A stretch of 64,000 nt of DNA from Chondrilla cf. caribensis (GCA_964020155.1 OZ026570.1:123501-187500); one strand, 5' to 3'. Positions 1-14,225 are shown, counted from the first letter of the stretch. A program made the numbers and translations. Notes: a model not told the origin generated them from the letters alone.

Positions 1-594
1 TTGCAGTACACTCCAGGTGTGGTCACCAGGGTGGTAATGACAGACATGTTAGCAGAGGCCACTGCGTAGTGTAGGGCAGTGCGTCCCTCGGTGTCCTGGA
101 GGTTCACAATACTGGGGGCTGCTTCCTGTAGGGGGTTAAGGAAGAATTGAACACTGATCCAAAAGGATACATCGCTAACCAACCAAAATGGCTCTGGCAG
201 TGGAAGGATTGACATTGTTGGCCGTCCAGTGGAGAGCGGTTTTCCCTTCCTTGTCACACAACACAACATCAGCTCTCTGCAAATCACACATCACCACAGT
301 TAAGCATGATAAAGCAAATACCAATTCACCCTCAAACAAACCATCCTGAAGAGAGCCTTTACACACTCTGTGTTATTGTTATAGGCACTCCAGTGAAGAG
401 CAGTCATTTGCTCATTATCAACATCGTTGATTTGGCTCTCCAATGGCAGGTTCTTCAACAAGGTACGCAGACACTCAGTACTGCTGTTGGCTGTGGACAG
501 GATTAAGGGAGTCCTGAAAGTAACGAGAATGTACAGATTAATAATACATACACACTGGATACGGAAAACACATAAAACTCAAACATGCACAAAT

Positions 595-652
<58 letters not shown>

Positions 653-832
653 ACCACACAACCTTCCATTCATATCTTTGGCTGATAGATATGCCCCCCG
701 TCCTATGAGACACTTTACACTCTTAACGGCATCAGACTGAACAGCCCAATGAAGAGCAGTCATACCGAAGGAGTCACATAGTTCAATCTGACACAAGAAA
801 CCAGTATGGAGTCAGTGTGTGTGTGTGTGTGC

Positions 833-888
<56 letters not shown>

Positions 889-1274
889 CTCACATTAGCT
901 CTACAGTCCAACAAAAATTCCATACAATTTTCACGATTTCCGATAGCTGCATAAATCTGGGAATGTAGTATTTCGATGGTTTTATGTACATGGAATAAAG
1001 TACATCAACGCGCATACTGACCAGAGGACTCCTCCCCGAGTCGTCAGTGACATCAGGATGAACGTTTTTCTCGACCATAAACGCTTTGGTGAGTTCAACG
1101 TCTCCATGATAAGCGGCAAAATGGATTGTACCTGGTATCGGATAATTGTCAGCTTCTACTTGATTGGATAACTATGCGTCAATAATATAAAGAAGTAATC
1201 ACTGACACCTTCCCAGGAGTGGGGTTCACACGAATGACCGTAACAGTCACCTTTAGCTTTGGTTCTCCCTCCAT
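1..1274 (-). CDS. INVS: Inversin (nephrocystin-2), N-terminal ankyrin-repeat exons; partial
   Basis: Seven exons on the minus strand, approximately 1274-1209, 1171-1022, 956-894, 787-663, 513-342, 276-184 and 125 to beyond position 1. All junctions keep phase. The product is a run of ankyrin repeats. Diagnostic stretches are NEQMTALHWSAYNNNTE, DKEGKTALHWTANN and LQDTEGRTALHYAVA, which follow vertebrate inversin repeat by repeat with the same spacing. Inversin is a ciliary inversin-compartment scaffold that links Wnt/planar polarity signalling and nephronophthisis proteins. The chosen start (MEGEPKLKV) gives a 22-codon first exon and lies about 160 bp downstream of the SETD2 stop, so the two genes are in tandem. 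The later ankyrin repeats and the IQ motifs lie outside the window. Identity is strong; the first exon is less certain because this end is poorly conserved. Confidence 0.88.
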
Positions 1275-1436
1275 GTTCACGTTGTTATGGGAACCGTACA
1301 AAACCGCATTAAAACGCAACAAAACGATTACACTTTCCGACTATATACGTATATACACGGATATACGTACATAGGCTACAAAATATAAACGAAAAAATTA
1401 ATAATGGACAAATGAACATAATGGACAATAAAAAGT

Positions 1437-1781
1437 TCACACTCTTTTATAAACAGGACCACATTTCTTCATATATGCTCTGATAAACTCTTTTGTTTTG
1501 TGCCGAACAGAGTCGGCAAATTGCAAATTGTCCCGACCTCCCTTTCTTGTGGCTTCCTTCTCGATGATGGTGTGGGTCAGCTGTGGGCGGGGTCAGGGTG
1601 AGTCACTTCAGTCACTTCCGCAGAAAAATAATGCTCACTCACTTTTCTAGCTAAATGCTTGAAATCAGATAAATTAGTGATTTTCCCCGACTTGCAGTCC
1701 GGTCTGCGATGCTTGTTCAAACAGTGGACAACAAGTCTGGACAGCTAGACGTGATAGGCATCAGACTTTAATGACAGATGG

Positions 1782-1816
<35 letters not shown>

Positions 1817-4144
1817 CCTACTTGATGTCTGAAGGAGTCTTTGGCTAATGAATGGTTAGTTGTACTGCTAACTTTTTCCGTAGACTCCTCCTCTTCTGTA
1901 ATTGGAGGGGATTCCTCAGGAGTTCTTGGCATTCCAGGCTTACCAACTGGTGCCTACAGGGGAATGAAGCTGGTCACGGAGTCAACACTCAAACCATCCC
2001 TAACTACTCACTTCATCTTGTATGGGTGTAACTGGAGAGGGCGTGACCATGGTCATCTCCACAGTCTCAATGGGGTTTTCCTCACTCTCATGCACTGCAG
2101 TGGGTCTCTCCCATTGGCTCTTCCTGGTCAACACATGATAGTAGTAAGAGTTCCCGGAGGCATCAAACGTCATCTTCCAGTTGTTAGGGAGTGCACCATT
2201 CTCATCAACATCCAGGGTCTTCTGAGTTTCGGGAAATGATGCCATCCCACCTGGATCAGTTGGTTGAGGGATTGTCTTAGCATGGAAAGCTTCTTGTAAC
2301 CTTGGCAACCCAAATGATGCTGGGTGATGTTGTGGAGGGAAAAACCCAAGTGTGTCGTTAGATGTTGTATCTATAGCAACTAAGCACTGTCCTGATTGTG
2401 TGTGAGGAACAGTACCAGGGATAGAATGGACGAAGGGCTGCGGGGGTACGAAATTGGAAACTGGTTGGTTGTTGTTACCATGGTGATGACTGATAGGGGA
2501 AGATTGAGTGTGATAGGAGGACTGCAAAGGAGGTAGGGAAGGTATGTTTGAGGGGGAGTCTTGTCTGTGGGTGGGAGGGGAGAATCGATGGCGCTTATAT
2601 CGCCTTTCTCTACTGTCAAAATCCTTTCTTTTTCGATAATGCTCGAGGGGACTGGGCCATAGAGAGGCATTTTCTCGCAGGTCCTCATTCTTCACAAACA
2701 GTGCATTCTCTGTGCTTTTCTGCATGAAGGAAACCTTATGAAACAACAGGGTATGCCCACCACGGACCACCAACCTACTCACCTCGCCACCTGGCATCGG
2801 ATCTCTATGTAAGGACTTTGACTTCTTAGGAATACGAAATATTTCCTTTAATTCATTCCACTCAAGAATAAGATTCTTGGCCAGCTTCGAGATGTCTCCA
2901 ATATCCTTTGTGAGTGAGGCTGCAGCATCCACCGGATGCAAGGTAGTTCCAGTTAACGAATCCTGTTGACAGTCCTCGGAATCGCTCTGTTGCACCCTCA
3001 GCTTGCCCCCCTTGTTCCCCACTATCTCACTGCTGGTGTGGTCCACACCCCCTACAGGGAGCTGACCAGGTTCAGGGGTACTGGCAACCATTAGTCCATT
3101 TGGCTCATCATAGACTGTGTCAACACCATGCTTTTCTTGGTGGGTGGAGTCACCCAACTCCTCCCCACTATGGGTAGAATCTAATAGCCTTGCCGCAGAT
3201 ATTGTACTATCGTCCGATTTACCCTCCACATAATGGGTGGAGTCTATTGGCTCCTCCACAGGATGGGTGGAGTCTATAGGTTCCTCTTTTGCAGGATGGG
3301 TGGAGTCTATTAGCTCCTCCTTCACAGGATGGGTGGAGTCTATTAGCTCCTCCTTCACAGGATGACTGCAGTCTACTAGCTCATTCTTCTTCAACACGGC
3401 CAAATCAATGGCATCTTCCTTAGCAGCCTCATCACCGCTGGCCCACCTCTGCACTAGAGACAATATCCTATTCTCCTCTAGTTGGTTTCTTGAGGATATC
3501 GGGAGGCACTTCAGAGTGCGAAGAAGCTGTTATAGTAAGTGTAAAGATGACATCATAAACCAAACACAGCCAAAATACAGTGGAGCAGCCTGCCTGGCTG
3601 GGCAGCTGTGGAATGGGGTAACTAATATCATTGCTAGGCAACCAGATGGACTACAGTGGAATATAGTGGATAATTGACATTGTTTCCCCTTCGTACACTA
3701 CTTGGAACAACACTCCCACTCTGTGTTCACAGCGACACACAATCACAGGTATGCGGGTAAATACATTCCTATAAACAGTCTATTAACAGCTGTTCACGAG
3801 CACGTGCCCGCATACATACGTATTTCACTTGTAAAGTCCTATCATTAGTACAAAAATGTGCTATTCAAAAATATTATCAATACAAAGCATATAGAAGTCT
3901 GGCAGAGGCAAACATACGCACATACCTGGAGTTTAATATGGACTCTTTCGGTGAGTGGAAGATCTGAAGAATCCACCATCCAACTCCACAAGAGGGGAAG
4001 TCCCTGGTATGACATGAATCGCTTCAAACAAGCAATATCTCCTGTTTCCTTTAGCAATTAAAAAACAAGGTCACACCACCATATGGGATGCTACAGAGTA
4101 AGTATGGCATAATAAGAGAGACACACACATGCATACCCACACAT

Positions 4145-4178
<34 letters not shown>

Positions 4179-5245
4179 CGCGCATGCACACACTTACAGA
4201 GAGAGAGAGACACATGCACACACACACACACGTGCGTGCACACACACACACACATACTTGTAATACTTTCAGGAACAAAATTCTGTGTTTGGGTGACTCT
4301 GCTTGTATCATTGCCCGAGAGAGAGGTAGGACTTGCTTCTGGTGGACCAGCTTCATCTTTTGACCAACAATATCAAAGATGGTCTGCTCCATCTGTGTGA
4401 GCAGCAGTGGGAAACGAAGGGTAAAGCAGTGATATCTGCTGGTGTACAGTGGGTGTAGGAGATTTGCAACCTTCCTTACCTCGTCCATTCCTCCCTCGAA
4501 CAAGTCATCCTTGCGTTTATTCTCTCTTGTCGCATAAGCTTCAACTGAAATAGATACATGCAAAGCAGGATCAAACCCTACCTTCAACACTACCGAAGCA
4601 TGACAGAGCCAACAAGGTACAGGCCTTCCCCTCCCCCCCCCCCCCCACACGTGAAATTTCCACACGTACATGTGTACGTATGTATGTAACATGGTGTAAG
4701 AAGCTAACCTCTCTTTGATTCCTTGGGACGAGAACCTCCGAGGAGGCCCCTGCAATTAGCAGACCCACAGAAACACTTCTGGGCAACTTCCCTGCACAAA
4801 TGAGCATTGTCAACTTCAGACAAGAACAACACCATCGTGGTGAGATCCAAGGACTCACCCAAATCTTTCAAATTTGTAGTCAAAAGTTAATTCTTCTCCA
4901 GATTTGATTTCTTGGATGGAGAAGAACCCTACCCTCAGCAAACCATTCACAGTCCACTGCAAACAACATAGAGTGAATGGCTACAGACACTCCAGTATCA
5001 AGTGAATGGCTACAGACACTCCAGTATCAAGTCATCTCAACAGAATACACACACACACTGCCATACTATTTATTGAGGGTTGATACATGAGTGATTATTT
5101 GTGTTAACCAAATCTTTTCATTAATTGGGTCACACTGTACATACGTACAAACACATGATATGTTTGCATGTACACATGCACATGCACATGCACACACTCA
5201 CTTGCACACACACTCACTCACTTGCACACACACACTCACTCACTT

Positions 5246-5317
<72 letters not shown>

Positions 5318-6795
5318 TTTCTGTGTCTCACAGTTGGGGTCACAGCTGTGATTGATGAATCGTGAAAGGTTTCCCTTACGTGTGGCATCCAAGATCTACA
5401 TGCAGTGAAACAGGACCTCATACCTCACCACAACAACCTGGGTGGCTAGGGAGTATGTGTGGGACGGCCTAATGCTGCATGTTTTGTGGATAATATGTGA
5501 CATTTCTGATCTCCAAAAGGAGTAATAGCAAGTACTTGTAATACTTGTCCTTCAACAACAATTTGCAGTGAAGGACTGATCACACACCCACTCCAGTACT
5601 GGTCACACACTCCAGGACTGATCACACACCCACTCCAGTACTGGTTACACACCCACTCCAGACCTGGTCACACACCCACTCCAGTACTGGTCACACCTCC
5701 TCCACAACCAACCTCGTCAGACTTGAGGGACATGAAGTAGTAATGCCTCCTGTTGTCCTTGTGGTACTCCTTCTTCCTCCGCACAAACTCCTCAGCTGTG
5801 CACACCTCACCACAGTACTCCATAATGAACGTGTCTCTGAGACGATAACCATCAAACACGTACGTACTCTATACATACGTATCACTCAACCTGGTCTGTG
5901 CACACACATGCGTATACACCACACCAACAGAATGAGTACACAGGCCTAACCAATGGAGTTAATCACTCTCCTGGTGTGCTTAGCCTCTACGTAGTGCTGG
6001 TATTTCTACACTCTACCCCCTTACCCCTAGTGTATTTCTATCCCCATACCCCCAACGGATTTCTACCCCCATACCCCTAGTGTATTTTTATCCCCATACC
6101 CCCAGTGTATTTCTACCCCCCCTACCCCCAACGTATTTCTACCCCCATACCCCCAGTGTATTTTTATCCCCATACCCCTAGTGTATTTCTACTTCCATAC
6201 CCCCAACGTATTTCTACCCCCTACCCCTAGTGTGATTGTACACTTGCTCACTCACGATGGGATGTCTTCCAAAGCCCTCAGTCCCCAGCCTTTCTGCTCG
6301 GTTTTGAACACCTCAGTACTGACGTATTCTGCCTTTTGAAACCTCTTGTTCGAGCAAAAGGCTCCACAAGGACATCGGCTCCCACTGAAGGACAATGATA
6401 CACTGCTAACAGTACCTCTGATACCATGTTGCCGGCTAACTCACCATTCGATCATCAACAGACGATTCAGACAATGAGGTCCGCATGCATTTGAAGGATC
6501 GTCTACTCTTGCATCGAATGCACACTCACAGATCATCTTTTTGGCCTTTTTTCTCTCTTTGTTGGAATACTTCTCTCTGAGATAAATGTTCTCTGTGATG
6601 GACACAAAGCTTGCCGGTTTCTCCTTGTTGGAGGGGTCGGTTGGGAGGAGAGGCTCCATGTGGCCGTCAGTGCTACTCGTTAAATCTGAATCTCTACGGA
6701 TAACAGGAAGATAAGAACATACGATAGAACAGACACTGTACGAGAGCGGGATATTAGCGAGTATAATAATGTACTCACCCCTCGTCTGACGCCAT
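1437..6795 (-). CDS. SETD2: SETD2-type histone H3 lysine-36 methyltransferase
   Basis: Fifteen exons: 6795-6779, 6693-6445, 6384-6256, 5836-5713, 5395-5318, 4956-4859, 4791-4736, 4544-4480, 4392-4258, 4048-3926, 3526-2783, 2719-2012, 1953-1822, 1744-1643, 1580-1437. They are phase-consistent and give about 967 residues. In order: AWS cysteine cluster ([20 protein letters not shown]), SET core ([35 protein letters not shown]), post-SET ([10 protein letters not shown]), a conserved low-charge helix region, an acidic DSTHP repeat region, a WW domain ([18 protein letters not shown]) and a C-terminal SRI domain ([37 protein letters not shown]). The SRI domain binds phosphorylated RNA polymerase II, so the enzyme should trimethylate H3K36 during elongation. 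Only about 30 residues precede the AWS domain, whereas vertebrate SETD2 has a very long N-terminus. All catalytic motifs are present. Confidence 0.95.
3160..3400 (-). repeat. Coding minisatellite in SETD2 (DSTHP repeats)
   Basis: Imperfect units of about 33-36 bp inside the large SETD2 exon encode repeated [15 protein letters not shown] peptides, seven or eight in all, the last ones degenerate. The segment is acidic, predicted disordered, and lies between the conserved middle region and the WW domain. Confidence 0.85.
5565..5705. repeat. Minisatellite in SETD2 intron 4
   Basis: Tandem units of roughly 20-27 bp built around cacacccactccagtactgg. Intronic and noncoding. Confidence 0.8.
5995..6240. 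repeat. Minisatellite in SETD2 intron 3
   Basis: About nine to ten imperfect units of about 25 bp (ccccatacccctagtgtatt and variants). Intronic and noncoding. Confidence 0.8.
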
Positions 6796-6855
6796 TTTTC
6801 TCACATTCTGTTGCAATTTAAATGGCTTCCCTTCCCGTATGAGCTGCCCGGTGTC
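6796..6855. promoter_or_regulatory. Divergent promoter between SETD2 and the cysteine-rich gene
   Basis: The inferred start codons of SETD2 (6795, minus) and the cysteine-rich membrane protein (6856, plus) are only about 60 bp apart, so one short region must drive both. No TATA box is obvious. If the plus-strand gene has a further upstream 5' exon, the arrangement would overlap rather than abut. Confidence 0.5.
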
Positions 6856-7734
6856 ATGGAGCAAGTGCGTTCATTTAGCACAATCTTTCAGATATGTAAC
6901 GTGCATTTGATTTAAAAGAATACAGAGCAGTGCAGTGCTGTTAGATGTTGTGTGTGTTGAAGAGAGTCGGATAAATCTATTTTTCTTTCTTAGGTGACAT
7001 GGTCCGAATTCACTCCCCCGTCCTCTCCAGCTGTCTCCACGCCCCCTCCAGTGGACCCGTTCCCCATTGCAGCAGTTGTTTGTGGAGCCATTGGCTTGTA
7101 TCTGGTTGGCCTGGTTGCATTCTACGTGGTATTAAGGTCTCTCAGCAAGGTGCTTCTCATTCATACCTGGTTGGTCAGCACGTTCAGTCACTGTACTATG
7201 TGTTTGTTCTGTTGCCAACAGAAGTGTAAACTCCAGTGTGTGGACTGCTCCTGCCTTGCCTGTATCTCGTGTAAAGACTGCTGTGTGAAAATGGCCGAGT
7301 GCACTGACTGTGATATCCCGAGTATCAACGCCTGTCTGGATGCAGTTTGTCCAAGTAAACAGGTGCGCTGTGGTAAACACACGTGAGCAAACATTGTTAT
7401 GTACTATTGTTGTTGTTGTTGACGTGTTGTTTACTTCATCAGGTAGCTAGTACTGTATTAATGTTGTTGCATAGTAGTTTTGCATTATAGTATGTTTTTC
7501 CATACACCACCTGTGGAGGTGACTGTGTGTTGTTGTCTTTTTGTACAGCAATGCCTCTTGTGGTGTGGTGGGTGTCGTCAGTGGTGTCTGGTGAACTGTA
7601 AGCTCCCGGACGTATCGGCCTTCTGCAACAATTGTCCTTCTCTCCGCTGCTGGAGCTGCCAGTGTAGACTACAGATGCCCGACTGTAGTAACCTGACTTG
7701 TCTCTGTATACAGTGCGGGGGTGGGGGGCGGTGA
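6856..7734 (+). CDS. Small cysteine-rich single-pass membrane protein, unrecognised family
   Basis: Four exons, 6856-6864, 6994-7149, 7222-7362 and 7549-7734, give 163 residues in consistent phase. The protein starts MEQVTWSEF, has a proline-rich stretch, then one hydrophobic segment at about residues 27-50 (FPIAAVVCGAIGLYLVGLVA). The remaining 110 or so residues contain about 26 cysteines in C-x2-C, C-x3-C and CC spacings, in two halves that match exons 3 and 4. The cysteine half could be a metal-binding or lipid-modified cytosolic tail, or a disulphide-rich ectodomain; the sequence does not decide. The three-codon first exon is inferred from phase and splice signals and is the weakest part. 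The gene is convergent with PDE1 and divergent from SETD2. Confidence 0.72.
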
Positions 7735-8450
7735 CACCCTCAAATCCCTATGTTCTCCCAGAGTCTAAACACTGGGAGTGCATGTGTGTGATTCCTCCTT
7801 CCTGCTTCAAACTGAATCCGTTATTGTTGTTTTTGTTGATAGTTGTGTTTTATTCCATAATATAACCACGATACCCCTGTAATCATCTGACTGGTGATGT
7901 TTTATTACAGTACCATTCGATATATATACACTGTAGTTATTTAGAAATACCTCCAACTTTCAGATTGAGACAACCTCCCCACTGTCTATCGTTCATTAGT
8001 CATGATAACCACAATGTTTACAATGGACAGTTTTCCTGTGGAATTTCAGATACAGTGAAACCTCTGTATAAAGGACACATTGGAACCAGCTGATTCGTCC
8101 ACTGTAGAGAGGTTGTCCACTCTTCAGAGGTGAAAATGTATTGCTACCATAGGATGGCCCATTTTTGGTCCCTCCAAATGTGTCCTTTGTAGAGAGGTAC
8201 TTTCCACAGTGTCCTTAATTCGGAGTGTCCTTTAATAGAGATTCCATTGTATATCGCCCAGTACTAATGCACTGTTGAATTCTTACTCCATTCCATTGTG
8301 CCATATTATACAAAGGTACATCAGTTCATGGGTATGACCAGGTACATAAAATGGTTAAAACTACATAAAATGGTTTGTTTGTTGGTATACAGTATTGAAG
8401 GTTACAAAACTGGCTGTTAAAATGGGTCAGAGAGAGGCAGAAATGAGATG
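7735..8450. other. Convergent intergenic spacer between the cysteine-rich gene and PDE1
   Basis: Contains the 3' untranslated regions of both neighbours and one MITE (8053-8249). No coding potential seen elsewhere. Confidence 0.6.
8053..8249 (+). mobile_element. pogo/Tigger-like MITE, copy 1
   Basis: A 197-bp nonautonomous element flanked by TA on both sides. Its ends are imperfect terminal inverted repeats: 5' cagtgaaacctctgtataaa, 3' aatagagattccattg. The reverse complement of the element at 60276-60473 aligns along its whole length, which establishes it as a repeated unit. TA target duplication and cagtgaaacctc ends are typical of Tc1/mariner-pogo families. Confidence 0.85.
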
Positions 8451-11400
8451 TTAGTGCTCTATTTCAATTCTTCTCTCTTCTTGTGTCCTGTGCACAGTCT
8501 CAATCACCTTGGCACTCCCATCTTTGGCTGTCTCCACACGGCTTAGCTTTCTCTCCTTGACAACACTGGTTGTTAAGCACTCCTTTGTCTTCACACGCCC
8601 ACTTTGATCACTGGTCCCCTCCCCACTGTCCCCCTCACCTGTAGCATTGAGAATCTAACTAGGTGACTTTAAAAGGCTGACAAGACAGCAGAGTCTTCTC
8701 ACCACATCTACACTGATCCTTCCACTTTTGTTTGTTCTGTTGGAGAATGGAACTCCAGTTTACCAGTGTCATGGGAACGTAGTCACATGACTTGCGTATG
8801 TGATCCACAACATCACCAAATACCTCAAAGGTTGGGCTTACAATAAAGTCGATAAATCCTACACAGCAAATGAAGGAATCTGGTATTGTAATGCCTATCA
8901 ATAGGCTACCTTGTGACTAGTGTTGGGCAAAATCCTAAATCTCTCATAATTGTAAATATTAGGATTACTGAATGTGGACAATAAGGTCATCCCATCGGAA
9001 GGAATAGAAGTTTGGTAAAATTACAGTACCTGAGTCCTTTGTACAACTTACACTAACTCACACTAGATATATGGAACATTGGATAGGGACAAATTAGACA
9101 GCAATCATAATCCAATGTAAAATGTCATGGTAACACAATGCCTGCTGGTGTCAAATATCACCACTTGTGTGAATGCTGAACAACTTCCAAACACTAGTGG
9201 TGACCACAACTATGTGAGAACAACATTGAAAGAATGCCCATGCCTCACCAATTTGGCTCTCTGGAATCCTGGTGGTATTTCTGTCGCAGAGAGGTGAACA
9301 TGGACGACCTAGCTCCTTCTCCATGTCACCTTGTCTGAAGAACTCGTTCACAAGACGCAACGTCCACTCCTTGTGAATCTCCCAAGGCTTAGCCGGATGC
9401 GATATGTCAGCGCAGTGCAACATTAGACACAACACCTTGGAGCGGTCTTGAGGGCATATGGAGTTGCTGCAACATTGGGGAGATCAGATCAGGTTTGTAA
9501 ATGTCGTATATCATGGCAGCTCCGGAGAACTAGCTCACTTATCTTGATGGGACAGAGACAATCGGAGGTTCTTTAGCTGCTCAAAGTGTCTGGACATGTC
9601 GGTAGCGAGGACCATGTCTACCACCAGACTACGTACTGTGCTACTCGGTAATGGAACAAACAAAATAAACAAAAGTAAATAACAGCAATAATGACAACAA
9701 TTCATACCGGAAATCTTCCTGAGAGAGATTCTTCAAAATGTTTTTGTCATCTTTCCGTAGCTGAGTAAAAGCAAAATATAAATGGTGGTTCTCCAGCACA
9801 GACCTGTCGTTGTAGAGCAAAGCGAGTTCTGTGCTTGACTGGATGTGGAAGTTGTTAGTGGTTCCAGTGTGTTCAACATCGTGGACAATGGCTGCCAGAA
9901 GTCCGGCCAAGACCTCCAGTGAGGAGAACCACTACACAGAGTGTGAAGAATGTCACATGATAATCACATCCCCATCCTGTAATACTGGTCCTACCTCAGC
10001 AATACCGAGGTTAGTGAGGAAGTAATGTAATGTTTGGACAACATCACTGGCATGGGTCGAGTTGTGGTAAGGGTTGGCATGGTGATGGTAGCCATTTTCC
10101 ATGCTGACCAGGAAGTTATCGAGACAACTTGCTGTAATCTGTCAAAACAACATATTCAAAACACAAACAACACGTGATCCAGGTGGATTCCTTCTCTCTG
10201 AGAGCCACCCACTTCGAATGTTTTGAATAGCTCGTGAATTCTGAAGAGTTCAAACGCCACGTACCTCAGGGGTGATCCGTCAGAGAGGCTCTCGACTTGT
10301 AGCATGTTAAATCCCCAACAGTTCATCTTATCCTACCAGTATTAGTAACAAACAATAACAAAAGGAAATGTGCAAAGTTGATTATCCGTAAACTGTAAAC
10401 ATAAACACAAGTAAATTAATGCACAAACCTTGAGACACATGGCCACCACAGGAGGACAGTGAGACTGTAGGGACACCTCCTGATACCACCTAAGAGCCGG
10501 AGGTATACACACAGGTCAGGGTAACACTGAACCACGTCCACCCACCTGTTTGTACACAAACCACACCCACCTGTTTGTGCACTAGACACACCCACCTGTT
10601 TGTGCACTAACCACACCCACCTGTTCATGTACAAGCCACACCCACCCACCTGTTTGTGCACAAACCACACCCATCTGTTCATGCACTGACCACATCCATC
10701 TGTTCATGCACAAGCCACACCCACCTAGTTGTTAGTGCACTAACCACACCCACCCGTTTGTGCACAAGCCACACCCACCTAGCTGTTTGTGCACTAACCA
10801 CACCCACCCACTCACCTGTTCATGTACTTTCCATAGAGCACTAAAGTGGCTGCCGATCTGAACTTGCCAGTGGTGGACTGAGGTTTCTTGACAGAGGAGT
10901 CCTTCTGAGTGAAGGTGGTCTCCAACCAGGCTCGAACCTCCTCGTCTTTGACATCTCCTAACTCATGGTCGCTGGATGCTTTACTGCAAATGACAATAAA
11001 AAGCATCAGCGGCTTGCACCACACACACACACACACGCACGACATGGTTCCACTTACGAACTGGAAACATTAGAGATATCATCGGTAGGCTCCCTGTGGC
11101 AAGACTGCGTACATTCTGGAGAAATGAAGCGGAGAACACGCTCCAAAGTATCTCGGAGTTCCGAAGACGTGGGGAGCTCATCCCTCTTCAGTCTGTTCAG
11201 CAATTCTAGCAATTCTCCAGCAGCTTCCGACTTGGCGTGAACCAAAGAACTATTCCCTCCAGAAGTATCTTTTGTAACGTGTTCAGATTTTGCAATAACA
11301 TCGACTACACAGACATACACAGCACAGAATTCTCAATAAATTCTGCGTCTAAGTACGTAGTTATAATATGGTGTATAGCCCGAACTCGAGTACACGGTGG

Positions 11401-11466
11401 AACACATACGTACAGACCTGTTTTAGTCGACCTTGAACGCGTCTGCCTGCTTGGTGTAGAACCCAT
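8451..11466 (-). CDS. PDE1: Calmodulin-dependent-type cyclic nucleotide phosphodiesterase (PDE1 family)
   Basis: Eleven exons: 11466-11418, 11304-11058, 10983-10816, 10489-10429, 10332-10213, 10138-9995, 9931-9708, 9640-9539, 9466-9249, 8858-8703, 8638-8451; phase is consistent and gives about 558 residues. The N-terminal half has the PDE1-type segment VRAWLETTFTQKD. The catalytic domain shows NPYHNSTHASDV, the metal-binding HDVEHTGTTNNFHIQ, ALLYNDRSVLENHH, LHCADISHPAKPW, GRPCSPLCDR and SQIGFIDFIVSPTFEV, all in PDE1 order. The enzyme should hydrolyse cAMP and/or cGMP. The start gives MGSTPSRQ, which fits an N-myristoylation signal (Gly2, Ser6). The C-terminal tail (about 60 residues, ending EERRIEIEH) is charged and not conserved. 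No calmodulin-binding segment can be assigned with certainty by eye. Confidence 0.92.
10515..10812. repeat. Minisatellite in PDE1 intron 3
   Basis: About eleven to twelve imperfect units of 21-30 bp based on cacccacctgtttgtgcac. It fills nearly the whole intron. Confidence 0.85.
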
Positions 11467-11706
11467 TTTATTCGGTTCATGAATTATTCATTCTATTTCG
11501 TCTACAGCGACTGCATGTCATTGCAGCGAGGCGTATCGAGCCGCGTCACACTACAGAACAGCGTGCAGTTCAGTTCACTCGGCGCTAGCAACTGCAGCGT
11601 GCATGCTCGCGACGCTCATAGACGGTTAGGACAGCCAAGACATGACAAATAAGAAAACGTTACGAAATAATGTACAAGTAATAATACAGTTGATCGGAAT
11701 AATTCA

Positions 11707-13366
<1,660 letters not shown>

Positions 13367-14225
13367 CTGGGACTGTACAATAACAATTACCAGCGTTCGG
13401 TGGTGAGTGTTGAGTCTCAGTAGACGGCCATTTTTCCAATTGAACGCGATTAATCGCAAGCGTTGTAGATGTGCATATTATGGCTTCCTCCGTCCCGTTC
13501 TACTTCGAAGGACGAGGGCGAAGATGCTAGTATTGAACGACTCGTTCACCATGCAGCAGCACAGTTCATTATAAGACTACATAGGCACCTTACTAATATC
13601 ATTCATCAGATACCATACTATATGCTGTAGTGCAATAAGTATTGAATAATAGGCTGTAAATTAAAATCAGTAATGCAGTGCAGTGCAATAGTATCAGTGA
13701 GTAATCAGTGCTAAATAATAGTATTGTGTGTTTATAATTTTATTATGTATATGAATAAAAATAATGTGCATTGTTATAATATCAAACATGCTGGTGGGTG
13801 GAGCTCAGAATGGGCAGGAATGGGCGGGTTGGCTGCTGGTACGGAGGTCAAGCATGCACTCATGCATCTTTGGTTCAATTGGAGCAAACTTCCATCCTAT
13901 CTACATTCCTGATGTCAGTATATATACACAAATACACTACATGTTGGTCCTTAGGCTATAGTCTGTCCTCATCCTACTCTGTACATAGTCACCACACTAA
14001 GTTATAACTGAGTTAATGTTTAACTTTAAAATTATCAGTTTTAAGAATTTGAAATCTAATTTATTCTATTTAAGCATATACCAGCTAGGAGCCTATGCAT
14101 AGCCTTCGGTCAAGTGTATGTACTGGGGAACTAGAACGGAACGTTGTCACTACAATACTAAACTCATTTGTGTGAGTATCATGATGGCAATAGTAACCTC
14201 AATCCACGCATACTTTCCATGGTAA
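13367..14225. other. Spacer between UBE2F and the duplicated kinase block
   Basis: AT-rich noncoding sequence holding the presumed UBE2F promoter next to 13366. I see no conserved coding segment or transposon ends. Confidence 0.5.

Noticed and set aside
13724..14007. Overlapping short frames between UBE2F and the kinase block
   Set aside because: No conservation, no splice-compatible borders and no homology recognised.
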